Origin: Paenarthrobacter sp. DKR-5
Lineage (GTDB): Bacteria > Actinomycetota > Actinomycetes > Actinomycetales > Micrococcaceae
Assembly: GCF_018531425.1 (NCBI RefSeq)
Contig: NZ_JAHBOI010000005.1
Location: 124,001 to 188,000, forward strand
Direction: 5' to 3'
DNA: 64,000 bases
Numbering within the stretch: position 1 is the first letter of the stretch; the number at the start of each line of letters is the position of its first letter. Below the pieces are notes generated by a model. That model was not told the DNA's origin. It did no database searches and saw only the letters and a program-made list of their open reading frames with translations. The position numbers were made by a program, and so were the translations under genes. Below are positions 26,941 to 36,489 of this stretch, piece by piece.

Positions 26941-27693
26941 ATGACAGAGAAAACGCTCGAAGGCCGCACCGCCCTGGTCACCGGCGGTGCCAGCGGCATC
27001 GGGGCGGCAACGGTTCGCCAACTCGCTGCACAGGGTGCGCATGTGATCGTCGCCGACCGCGACGGCGAAGGCGCCTCGCTGCTGGCCAAGGAGGTTGGCG
27101 GCGAATCATGGACGGTGGACCTGCTGGACACGGCCGCGCTCGAGGATAAGAAGCTCGAGGTGGACATCCTCGTCAACAACGCCGGCATCCAGGTGGTCAA
27201 GCCCATCGAGGAATTCGATCCGGCGGACTTCCGCCGGATCCACACGCTGATGCTGGAGGTTCCGTTCCTGCTGATCCGCGCCGCGCTTCCGCACATGTAC
27301 TCGTCGGAGTTCGGGCGCATCATCAACATTTCCTCCGTGCACGGCCTGCGCGCTTCGGCCTTCAAGTCCGCCTACGTGTCCGCCAAGCACGGTCTCGAGG
27401 GACTCTCGAAGGTCACCGCGCTGGAGGGCGGGTCCCACGGCGTGACGAGCAACTGCATCAACCCCGGGTACGTGCGCACACCGTTGGTGGAGGCGCAGAT
27501 CGCGGACCAGGCGAAGGTGCACGGTATTCCGGAAGCGGAGGTGCTCGCGAAGGTCATGCTGACCGAACACGCGATCAAGCGGCTGGTCGAACCGCACGAA
27601 GTCGCCTCGCTGGTGGGCTGGCTGGCCGCTCCGAATGCCGGCATGGTCACGGGCGCTTCGTACACCATGGACGGCGGCTGGACCGCCCACTGA
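26941..27693 (+). CDS. SDR family dehydrogenase, 3-hydroxybutyrate dehydrogenase-like
   Basis: A 250-residue classical short-chain dehydrogenase. TGGASGIG (residues 14-21) binds NAD(H), NNAG is at 79-82, and the catalytic set is Ser131/132, Tyr145 and Lys149. The long segment ahead of the C-terminus (AKVHGIPEAEVLAKVMLTEHAIKRLVEPHEVA) is the usual substrate loop of D-3-hydroxybutyrate dehydrogenases. GGAAGGAA precedes the ATG. It would convert 3-hydroxybutyrate to acetoacetate after uptake by the MFS protein. Confidence 0.9.
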   Translation: MTEKTLEGRTALVTGGASGIGAATVRQLAAQGAHVIVADRDGEGASLLAKEVGGESWTVDLLDTAALEDKKLEVDILVNNAGIQVVKPIEEFDPADFRRIHTLMLEVPFLLIRAALPHMYSSEFGRIINISSVHGLRASAFKSAYVSAKHGLEGLSKVTALEGGSHGVTSNCINPGYVRTPLVEAQIADQAKVHGIPEAEVLAKVMLTEHAIKRLVEPHEVASLVGWLAAPNAGMVTGASYTMDGGWTAH

Positions 27694-27710
27694 GGTCGCT
27701 GCAGATCCCG

Positions 27711-27747
27711 CTTCGCGTTCGGAATGTCTGGCATTCCGGACGCGAAG
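27711..27747. promoter_or_regulatory. Palindromic operator before the IclR gene, also a hairpin
   Basis: A 37-base inverted repeat with 8-bp outer arms CTTCGCGT/ACGCGAAG contains TCTGGCATTCCGGA (27727-27740), which matches the hut operator consensus TCYGGNATNCCGGA also found before hutU and hutG. It lies 83 bases upstream of the regulator start and after the dehydrogenase stop, so it may serve both as an operator for autoregulation and as a transcription end. Confidence 0.68.
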
Positions 27748-27822
27748 CTGTTTCTGTGGTCAGATGGTCTCCCGGGTCTGTAGTTGGATCGGGCCTGTAG
27801 CCATCGGACAGCAGCGGGAAAG

Positions 27823-28611
27823 ATGAGGCAAATGGCCGGTACGTCCAAGGTCCCCGCCGCGGAGAACACCCTGCGGGTCCTGAAGCTGCTTGCTTCGCGC
27901 CGCGGGCCCGTTGCCGCGTCCACGATCGCCTCCGCGCTCGAGCTCCCCCGCTCGACTGTCTACCACCTCCTTGGCGTCATGGAGGACCAGGGCTTCGTGC
28001 TGCACCTGCATGAGGAGCGGAAGTACGGCCTGGGCATCAGTGCTTTCGAACTCAGTTCCGCCTACGCCCGGCAGGAGCCCCTCTCACGGCTGGGCCGCCC
28101 GCTGCTCGCCGGGCTGGTGGACAAGATCGGTGAAAGCGCGCACCTGGCGGTGCTGCACGGCCGGGATGTGCTCTACATCGTGGAGGAACGGGCCAAAAAC
28201 AGGCCCTCGCTGGTCACCGACGTCGGCGTCCGGCTGCCAGCCCATCTCACCGCGAGCGGCAGGGCCATTCTGGCTGCGCTGCCGAAGTCGCAGGTCCGGG
28301 CGCTCTTCCCCAATGCTGCCGCGTTCACTTCCCGGCACGAGACCGGCGCGCCGATCAGCAAGTACTCGGCCCTGCAGGCCCATCTTGAGGGCGTGCGGCA
28401 GCGCGGCTACGCGACAGAAAACGGCGAAGTCACGCCGGACTTCAGTTCGGTCGCCGTGGCCGTGCATGATCATCTCGGCTGGCCGGCAGCGGCGGTTGCC
28501 GTCACTTTCCTTAGCGGCAGGATCCTGACCGAGGAATGGCCGGAACTGGGGGCTCGGATCGGCAAGGTCGCCGACGAGCTCTCGCACCGCATTTACGGCC
28601 GCGCCCGCTGA
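27823..28611 (+). CDS. IclR-family regulator, probable HutR
   Basis: A 262-residue protein with an N-terminal winged helix (ENTLRVLKLLASRRGPVAASTIASALELPRSTVYHLLGVMEDQGFV) and the IclR effector domain (VDKIGESAHLAVLHGRDVLYIVEE, LPAHLTASGRAILAALP). Start at ATG 27823; ATG 27832 with GAGG is an alternative. It lies 1 kb before hutU, and a 14-bp palindrome occurs upstream of this gene, hutU and hutG. In Corynebacterium resistens an IclR-type HutR binds a comparable 14-bp motif. This supports a histidine-utilisation regulator over a link to the dehydrogenase upstream. Functional assignment is inference. Confidence 0.93.
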   Translation: MRQMAGTSKVPAAENTLRVLKLLASRRGPVAASTIASALELPRSTVYHLLGVMEDQGFVLHLHEERKYGLGISAFELSSAYARQEPLSRLGRPLLAGLVDKIGESAHLAVLHGRDVLYIVEERAKNRPSLVTDVGVRLPAHLTASGRAILAALPKSQVRALFPNAAAFTSRHETGAPISKYSALQAHLEGVRQRGYATENGEVTPDFSSVAVAVHDHLGWPAAAVAVTFLSGRILTEEWPELGARIGKVADELSHRIYGRAR

Positions 28612-28972
28612 GCCTTCGCCAACTCTGCCCGTGACGGGCAATGGTTCGCGTCTGCCGCCCCGTCCTGGTGGTCCCGCCGGGACCGCGCGGCCCACTCCGC
28701 GGGCAGGGCTGGCAGCTGCGGTCTCAGCGCCCGGACCCATCGAAATTCACAGCTGTGGATAACCTGTCGATAACCTCCACCCTTCTGTGCACATGCTGGG
28801 GACAGGACTGTGGATTAGAAGACATATTCGACCGCAGATCCGCGTGAATTCAGGCCCGCTCGCCCGGCAGCGGCCTCACCCGCCCGGTTCTTTGAGCACA
28901 AAGTTATACACAGCCTGTGTGGGGACAACAGCGCGGCCGGGTGTTTCCGCGGCGGTTCGAACACGTGATCGA
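28612..28972. other. 361-bp intergenic region with DnaA-box-like sites
   Basis: I see no convincing gene here. It holds TGTGGATAA (28754-28762, the perfect complement of TTATCCACA), TGTGGATTA (28809-28817, one mismatch) and TTATACACA (28904-28912, a perfect match to TTWTNCACA). The first is part of an 11-bp direct repeat CTGTGGATAAC / CTGTCGATAAC (28753-28774). The sequence is locally richer in A/T than the genes around it. No dnaA or dnaN is near. Confidence 0.6.
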
Positions 28973-29395
28973 TCAGAGTTGCTGTGTGAAATGGTGGGCC
29001 GTGATGTCCATCCGCTCGCGCAGGTAGAAGCGGTGTGCGCCGTGCCGCTGCACGCCCGAGTCGAGCTCCAGTGCTGTGCAGTCCAGGTCCCTGGCGCGCT
29101 TGCGGAGCTCGGAGAGCAGGATGGCCCCGACACCGGTCGAGCGTGCACCGGCGTGGGTCACGAGGTCATCGACGTAGAGCTTGCGGAGGGCGCTGGTGCT
29201 GATCATCAGGCGCCAACCCGCCACGCCAAGGCAGGCTCCGGCGTCGAACGCGCCGAGGAAGCCCAGCCCCTGGTCCGCACCCTCGGTGATCACCGTCCGC
29301 AGTTCCTCGGCGGTCCGCGTGGTTCGCAGTTCCTGGAGTACGGGAAGCGCCTGCTCCCACCCTGGATGGTCCGCGGGCAGGTCGATGATCTCCAT
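28973..29395 (-). CDS. GNAT family N-acetyltransferase
   Basis: A 140-residue GNAT enzyme: LRKLYVDDLVTHAGARSTGVGAILLSELRKRARDLDCTALELDS is the acetyl-CoA binding motif A region, and HRFYLRERMDITAHHF the C-terminal motif. ATG 29395 has GAAAGG upstream. It is divergent from hutU and shares the 29464-29489 palindrome, so it may be part of the hut response or simply a neighbour. Acceptor unknown. Confidence 0.9.
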   Translation of the reverse strand: MEIIDLPADHPGWEQALPVLQELRTTRTAEELRTVITEGADQGLGFLGAFDAGACLGVAGWRLMISTSALRKLYVDDLVTHAGARSTGVGAILLSELRKRARDLDCTALELDSGVQRHGAHRFYLRERMDITAHHFTQQL

Positions 29396-29463
29396 GGTGC
29401 GCCTTTCATTTGTCGGGTGGCTGCTTTCACTGACCGTAGCAACCGACGCTTCACCCGCCATCT

Positions 29464-29489
29464 GTCCTGTCCGGGATCCCGGACAGGAC
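29464..29489. promoter_or_regulatory. Perfect 26-bp palindrome, probable hut operator
   Basis: Each arm is GTCCTGTCCGGGA or its complement, with no mismatch. The inner 14 bases TCCGGGATCCCGGA (29470-29483) fit TCYGGNATNCCGGA, and the outer CCTG/CAGG flanks are shared with the hutG site at 33971. It lies 104 bases before hutU and 69 before the divergent acetyltransferase start. Proposed target of the IclR protein at 27823-28611. Confidence 0.75.
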
Positions 29490-29586
29490 CGGCCGAAAGC
29501 CCGTTTCCGCGCGTCCTCCGAGGGCGTTTCATGGAGATATGGCCGCGAGGACTTTGCGCGGCCCCAACGCTAAGGACAGGTATCCC

Positions 29587-31277
<1,691 letters not shown>

Positions 31278-31281
<4 letters not shown>

Positions 31282-32894
31282 CCGCCATCGCGGACACCAC
31301 CGCCGTGCACTCGGGCACGAACCACTTGACCACTGTCACGCTCGGAAGCAGCGGCACCACGCTCGAGGACGTGATCGCGGTCGCCCGGCACGACGCCCGG
31401 ATAGAGATCGCCCCGGAGGCTCTGGACTACGTGGCCCGTGTGCGCACCCACATCGACGAACTCGCTGCCTCCGAGACCCCGGCCTACGGCATTTCCACCG
31501 GCTTCGGGGCCCTTGCCACCCGGCACATCCCGCAGGAGTCCCGGGTCCAGCTGCAGAAGTCGCTGATCCGCTCGCACGCCGCCGGCACCGGGCCCGCCGT
31601 CGAACGGGAAGTGGTGCGTGCGTTGATGTTCCTGCGCGCCAAGACCCTCGCCTCCGGACGCACCGGGGTTCGCCCCGTCGTCCTGCAGACCATGGTGGAC
31701 GTGCTCAACGCCGGCATCACCCCGGTGGTGCGTGAGTTCGGATCGCTGGGCTGCTCAGGGGACCTGGCACCGCTCTCGCACTGCGCCCTCGTGCTCATGG
31801 GGGAGGGGGAGGCGACCGGTCCCGACGGGACGCTCTACGGCGGCCGGGGCGACGGCGGTCCCGGCCGGTCGGTCGCCGATCTGCTGGCATCCGCCGGGAT
31901 CGCGCCGGTGGAACTGGCGGAGAAGGAGGGCCTGGCGCTTGTCAACGGCACCGACGGCATGCTCGGCCAGCTGCTGATGGCCGTCGCGGACCTCCGCGAA
32001 CTGCTGACCATCGCTGACATCACCGCCGCGCTCTCCGTGGAGGCACTGCTCGGCACCGACCAGGTGTTCCTGCCCGAACTGCACGCCGCCCTGCGGCCGC
32101 ACCCCGGGCAAGCCGTGAGCGCCGATGCGATGCTGCGCGTGCTGGCCGGCTCGCCCATCGTCGCCTCGCACCGCGAGGGCGACACCCGGGTGCAGGATGC
32201 CTACTCGCTGCGCTGCGCCCCCCAGGTGGCAGGCGCCGCGCGCGACACTGTGGAGTACGCGTGCACCGTCGCCACGCGCGAACTCGCGGCCGCGGTGGAC
32301 AACCCCGTGGTGCTGCCGGACGGGCGCGTGAGCTCCAACGGGAACTTCCACGGCGCCCCCGTGGCCTACGTGCTGGACTTCCTGGCGATCGTGGCGGCCG
32401 ACGTCGCCTCCATTGCGGAGCGCCGCACGGACCGGCTGCTCGACCCTGCCCGCTCCCACGGACTGCCGGCGTTCCTCGCCGACGACCCCGGCGTCGACTC
32501 CGGGCTCATGATCGCGCAGTACACGCAGGCGGGACTGGTTTCGGACAGCAAGCGCCTGGCCGTGCCGGCGAGCGTCGATTCAATTCCGAGTTCGGCGATG
32601 CAGGAAGACCATGTCTCGATGGGCTGGCACGCTGCACGGAAGCTGCGCCGGAGCGTGGACAACCTGCGCCGCGTGCTCGCCGTCGAGCTGGTGGCCGCGG
32701 CGCGCGGCGTCGAACTGCGCGCTCCGCTCCAGCCGGGGCCCGCCTCGGCCGCGGTGATCGGCGCGCTGCGCAGCCGCGTGGCCGGCCCGGGCGCGGACCG
32801 GTTCCTTGCGCCCGAACTCGAGGCCGCTGAGGAACTGCTGCGCAGCGGAGCGGTGCGCACCGCCGCGGAATCGGTCACCGGCCCGCTCGGCTGA
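31278..32894 (+). CDS. hutH: Histidine ammonia-lyase
   Basis: A 538-residue enzyme deaminating L-histidine to urocanate, step one of the pathway. [16 protein letters not shown] and [11 protein letters not shown] match the family. The residues forming the MIO electrophile are Cys159-Ser160-Gly161 ([14 protein letters not shown]), not the usual Ala-Ser-Gly; the Ser and Gly that matter chemically are present. Coupled to hutU by a 4-bp overlap. A strong terminator follows its stop. Confidence 0.96.
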
Positions 32895-32901
32895 CCCGCA
32901 G

Positions 32902-32927
32902 CCCCGGGGTCACGGCCCGGGGTTTTT
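32902..32927 (+). terminator. Intrinsic terminator of hutUH
   Basis: CCCCGGG (32902-32908) and CCCGGGG (32916-32922) form a GC stem with a 7-base loop, followed at once by TTTTT. This is a textbook Rho-independent terminator just after hutH and ahead of the convergent hutG. Confidence 0.88.
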
Positions 32928-32952
32928 CCGCCCGCGCCTCGGCTGACCGGGG

Positions 32953-33915
32953 TCAGCGCCTGGTGTGCACGACCGTGTGGATCAGCCGTGCCGCCACCTT
33001 GGCGGTCCGGGAGTCGACGTCGTACTCCGGGTTCAGTTCGGCGACGTCGCAGCACAGCAGCTTGCCGCTGGCGGCCACCCGCCGGCACACCGCCGCGATG
33101 ACGTCCAGGGGTACCCCGTAGGCGGCCGGCGCACTCACCCCTGGAGCGACGGCCGCTGGCAGGACGTCGAGGTCGACCGTCAAATACAGGACGTCGATCC
33201 GCTCGAGGAAACCGTCGACAAAGCCAAGCACGCGGTCCAGCGCGCCCGTCCCGCAGTCCTCGTCGGTCAGCCAGTCCACGGACAGCCGCCGCGCTGTGTC
33301 GAACAGTGCCGCCGTGTTGTTCGGTTCGCTGATGCCGAGGACGGCGTAATTCAGCTCCCGGCCCTCGGCCGCCTCCGCCCGGGCCATCTGGAGGAACGGT
33401 GTGCCCGAACTTGGCGCGTCAGCTTCACGGAGGTCGAAATGGGCGTCCAGATTCAGCACCCCGAGCCGAGCCCCGCCGCGCACCACCCGGGAGGATGCGG
33501 CCCCCAGGTAGCTGCCGAACGCCGTCTCGTGGCCCCCGCCGAGCACCACCGGAAAGCCGCCGGCGTCGAGCACGGAACGGATGGTGTCACCGAGCCGGCG
33601 CTGTGCGTCTTCGAGCTCCCGGCCCTCGACGACGACGTCCCCGGCGTCGGAGGCGCTTCCGGCGGAGTGGAAGGCCAGCGACCCCAGGGCTGTCCGGATC
33701 GCTGCCGGGGCTGCCGCGGCTCCGGGCCTGCCGTGGTTGCGGCGCACTCCCTCGTCGCTCCGGAAACCGACGATGGTGCACAGGGTTGCGGCTCCCGGTG
33801 CGGTTCCGGGTTGAAGCGGGAGCACTGCCTGGTGCCAGCGGCGGTGCTCGGCGCCGTCGCCGTCGGTGCGTCCTGTCCAGGGCTGGGGGGCAGCATCGGC
33901 TGCGGAAATCTTCAC
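32953..33915 (-). CDS. hutG: Formimidoylglutamase (arginase/agmatinase family)
   Basis: A 320-residue Mn-dependent ureohydrolase fold. Metal ligands are seen as GGGHE (126-130), DAHFD (157-161) and TVDLD (246-250). Placed beside hutUH, it most likely hydrolyses N-formimidoyl-L-glutamate to glutamate and formamide, closing the pathway; hutI and a formiminoglutamate deiminase are not in the window. GTG 33915 is preferred over GTG 33960 because the second would start inside 11 bases of the operator palindrome. It is convergent with hutH. Confidence 0.9.
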   Translation of the reverse strand: MKISAADAAPQPWTGRTDGDGAEHRRWHQAVLPLQPGTAPGAATLCTIVGFRSDEGVRRNHGRPGAAAAPAAIRTALGSLAFHSAGSASDAGDVVVEGRELEDAQRRLGDTIRSVLDAGGFPVVLGGGHETAFGSYLGAASSRVVRGGARLGVLNLDAHFDLREADAPSSGTPFLQMARAEAAEGRELNYAVLGISEPNNTAALFDTARRLSVDWLTDEDCGTGALDRVLGFVDGFLERIDVLYLTVDLDVLPAAVAPGVSAPAAYGVPLDVIAAVCRRVAASGKLLCCDVAELNPEYDVDSRTAKVAARLIHTVVHTRR

Positions 33916-33959
33916 TCTTTCAGCACACCGCACAGCAGCATCGTTTGCCAGCCGAAACA

Positions 33960-33995
33960 CGAAGGGCCTGTCCGGAATGCCGGACAGGCCCTTCG
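33960..33995. promoter_or_regulatory. Probable hut operator before hutG, also a strong hairpin
   Basis: A 36-base inverted repeat of 16-bp perfect arms (CGAAGGGCCTGTCCGG and complement) around AATG. The centre TCCGGAATGCCGGA (33971-33984) matches the hutU and IclR-gene sites, including the CCTG/CAGG flanks shared with hutU. It is 56 bases upstream of the hutG GTG and just after the permease stop, so it could also end permease transcription. Confidence 0.72.
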
Positions 33996-34011
33996 CATGG
34001 CGTCTTGGAAC

Positions 34012-35460
34012 CTAGTGGATGCCGAAGAGTTGTTCGATCGGGCCGATGCCGAAGAAGAGCAGGAACGCTGCGGCCACGGCCCACATGAGCGGGTGGATTT
34101 CCTTGCCGCGGCCCTGGAAGGTGCGGATCAGCACGTAGGCGATGAAGCCGGCGCCGAGGCCGTTGGCGATCGAGTAGGTGAACGGCATCAGGGTGAAGGT
34201 CAGGAACGCCGGGATCGCGATGCCCCAGTCGGCCCAGTCGATCTTGCCGACCTGGGAGACCATCATGAAGCCGACGACGACGAGTGCGGGAGCGACCGCT
34301 TCGAACGGCACCAGCTTGATCAGCGGAGTAACGAACATAGCGATCAGGAAGAGCACGCCGGTGACCACGGAGGCAAGACCGGTGCGGGCGCCTTCGCCGA
34401 TGCCCGCGCCGGACTCGACGTAGATCTGGTTCGAGGAGACGGACGCGCCGCCGCCGGCGATCGCGCCCACGGCGTCGACCATGAGCACGCGGTCGACGTT
34501 GGGGATGTTCCCGTCCTTATCGATCGTCCCGGCCTCACCGGCCAGGCCCACCATGGTGCCCATCGCATCGAAGAAGATGCTCAGCAGGATCACGAAGGCC
34601 AGCAGCGCCGCGGCGACGAAGCCGAGGTGGCTGAAGGAGCCGAAGAGGTCGAAGTGGCCGATCAGGCTCAGGTCGGGGAAAGACCACTTGGAAAGCTCGG
34701 GAGCCACCAGGGACCAGCCCGCCGGGTTGAAGTTCTTGCCGTCGAAGCTCGGTCCGATGTGCAAGGTGAGTTCGAGGATGTTGGCCAGCACGGTGGAAGC
34801 GATGATCCCGATCAGGATCGCCCCCTTCACCTTGCGGACCACCAAAGCGATGGTGAGGATCAGGCCGACGATGAAGACCAGCGTGGGCCAGCCCAGCAGC
34901 TTGCCGTCAAAGCCAAGGCCGACCGGCACGGTGGTGCCCGCGGCATCCGGGATGCGCCGCACGAAGCCCGCGTTGACCAAGCCGATCAGCGCAATGAAAA
35001 GGCCGATGCCCACGACGATAGCCGTCTTGAGCCCTTCGGGCACTGCCTTGAACACGGCGGTGCGGAAGCCGGTGAGGACCAGGATCAGCATGGTGATACC
35101 GGACAGCATCACCAGGCCCATCATGTCCGGCCAGCTCAGGCCGGGATGCGTGGCCACGGTGATGGCGACGAACGCGTTGACGCCCAGGCCGGTCGCCAGC
35201 GCGAACGGGTGCTTGGCCCACGCGCCCATCAGGATGGTCAGGATGCCGGCCACGAAGGCGGTCACGGCGGCAACGCGCTCGAGGCCGAGGACCTGGCCGG
35301 AGGAGTCGGCGCCGGAGAGGATCAGCGGGTTCAGCACCACGATGTAGCTCATCGCGAAGAACGTGGCCAGGCCGCCGCGGACCTCACGGGAGACAGTGGA
35401 GCCCCGCTCGGTGATCTTGAAGTAGCGGTCGACGCCCGTCAGGGTGCGTTCTTCCAGCAT
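34012..35460 (-). CDS. NCS2 family nucleobase permease (AzgA-like)
   Basis: A 482-residue membrane carrier with a dozen or more membrane segments. The AzgA-type opening (YFKITERGSTVSREVRGGLATFFAMSYIVVLNPLIL) and FFDAMGTMVGLAGEAGTIDKDGNIPNVDRVLMVDAVGAIAGG are characteristic of adenine/guanine/hypoxanthine transporters. It probably imports a purine by proton symport. ATG 35460 follows GGAGG in the leader. A TAGAAT -10-like hexamer lies in the 130-bp upstream region. Confidence 0.94.
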   Translation of the reverse strand: MLEERTLTGVDRYFKITERGSTVSREVRGGLATFFAMSYIVVLNPLILSGADSSGQVLGLERVAAVTAFVAGILTILMGAWAKHPFALATGLGVNAFVAITVATHPGLSWPDMMGLVMLSGITMLILVLTGFRTAVFKAVPEGLKTAIVVGIGLFIALIGLVNAGFVRRIPDAAGTTVPVGLGFDGKLLGWPTLVFIVGLILTIALVVRKVKGAILIGIIASTVLANILELTLHIGPSFDGKNFNPAGWSLVAPELSKWSFPDLSLIGHFDLFGSFSHLGFVAAALLAFVILLSIFFDAMGTMVGLAGEAGTIDKDGNIPNVDRVLMVDAVGAIAGGGASVSSNQIYVESGAGIGEGARTGLASVVTGVLFLIAMFVTPLIKLVPFEAVAPALVVVGFMMVSQVGKIDWADWGIAIPAFLTFTLMPFTYSIANGLGAGFIAYVLIRTFQGRGKEIHPLMWAVAAAFLLFFGIGPIEQLFGIH

Positions 35461-35590
35461 GGTTTGTCCTCCAGCGCGAGTTTGTTGCCTGGACTATTCT
35501 AGTGGCGTGCCGGCGGCGCCTTGCGCCGTTGAGCACGCCCCGGCAGCCGTTTCCGGGACCTTGGGGCGAGATCTTCGCCACAGCAAGCCG

Positions 35591-36286
35591 CTAGACGAGC
35601 GCGGGAAGCTCCTGGCGCAGCACCGCGCCGGTCGAAATCGCCTCGCTGACCACCTTGGCCTGGCGCAGGATTCCACGCGTGGTGGGCGCGATGAGCTCGC
35701 CCACGCCAACGAGGTAGATGCCCAGTGACCGGACCGCGTGGAGGAAGTCCTTGCCGGCGGCGATGCCGAGCCCGGCGAGGAAGCGGCGGAGCTGGTTGTG
35801 TGCGCCGCAGGTGAGCACGATGTTGTCCGCCAACAGCAGGCCGTCCGGGGTGCAGATGACCCATTTGGGCCCGGCGGCACCGCCTTGCCGGGTAAGGCTG
35901 ATGTCCACGGCGCGGGTGGCCCCCCGCACATCCAGCTGGTGGCTGGCGGCGTAGTGGCGCAGCAGTCGCAGGATCTCGCTGCGCTCAGTCAGCGAAGCAG
36001 CGTCGGTCAGCGCGTTCCGCCGCTGCGCGCCGTCCCCGAACACCGTCGCGCCGTCGACCACGATGGAGGCGACGCCGCGCCGGCTCAGCTCGCTTGCGAC
36101 GGCGAGGCCGGGCAGCCCGGAGCCAATGACCACGGTGGTTGTGGACTCCGTCACCGTTGCGGCAGAGGACGCGCTGGACACCGAATGCCTCCCTTGGCTG
36201 AGCGATCGTGAACGTGGCGTTGCCCGCGCCTCCCGCGCCAAATCGGCCCGGAATGAGAGCCGGGCATACGTGTTCCGGGAGACCAT
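35591..36286 (-). CDS. Short NAD(P)/FAD-binding protein, possibly a degraded oxidoreductase
   Basis: A 231-residue product with a dinucleotide loop TTVVIGSGLPGLAVASELSRRGVASIVVDGA (residues about 49-78) and a later CTPDGLLLADNIVLTCGAHNQLRRFLAGLGI resembling the substrate-side strand of FAD oxidoreductases. It is far shorter than usual flavoprotein monooxygenases or reductases (about 350-550 residues), and there is no second dinucleotide domain. A fragment or a dedicated small flavoprotein are both possible. The N-terminus before residue 45 is low-complexity; ATG 36286 is a tentative start. Confidence 0.68.
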   Translation of the reverse strand: MVSRNTYARLSFRADLAREARATPRSRSLSQGRHSVSSASSAATVTESTTTVVIGSGLPGLAVASELSRRGVASIVVDGATVFGDGAQRRNALTDAASLTERSEILRLLRHYAASHQLDVRGATRAVDISLTRQGGAAGPKWVICTPDGLLLADNIVLTCGAHNQLRRFLAGLGIAAGKDFLHAVRSLGIYLVGVGELIAPTTRGILRQAKVVSEAISTGAVLRQELPALV

Positions 36287-36489
36287 CAGGAGCAACGTGC
36301 TTCGAACCTTACAGAAGAATCGGGGCCGGTGGTAGACCTTTCGTTAACTTAAATAACGATGTATCGGAGGGGTTCCGGGGCGGCCTGGCGGGCCGCGGCC
36401 GACGCGGCTTCCGCCAGCGGGAAAAGTGGCTCCGGGGGGTGGATAATCGGTCCCGAAGGCCCATGGAAGCCATGCTGAGGAGGCGCACG

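Noticed and set aside
28641-28847. A short plus-strand gene (68 codons)
   Set aside because: No Shine-Dalgarno, no family features, and it runs across the DnaA-box-like repeats, so it is likely random.
28612-28972. A chromosomal replication origin
   Set aside because: DnaA-like boxes are present, but no dnaA, dnaN or other origin genes are near and box number is low; kept only as a DnaA-box cluster.
32965-35502. An 845-codon open frame on the plus strand over hutG and the purine permease
   Set aside because: It is antisense to two clearly recognised genes, has strongly biased composition and no family features; long antisense frames are expected at this GC content.
35461-35590. A purine riboswitch before the NCS2 permease
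   Set aside because: The 130-bp leader lacks the paired loops and AT-rich core of purine aptamers; only a -10-like hexamer was seen.
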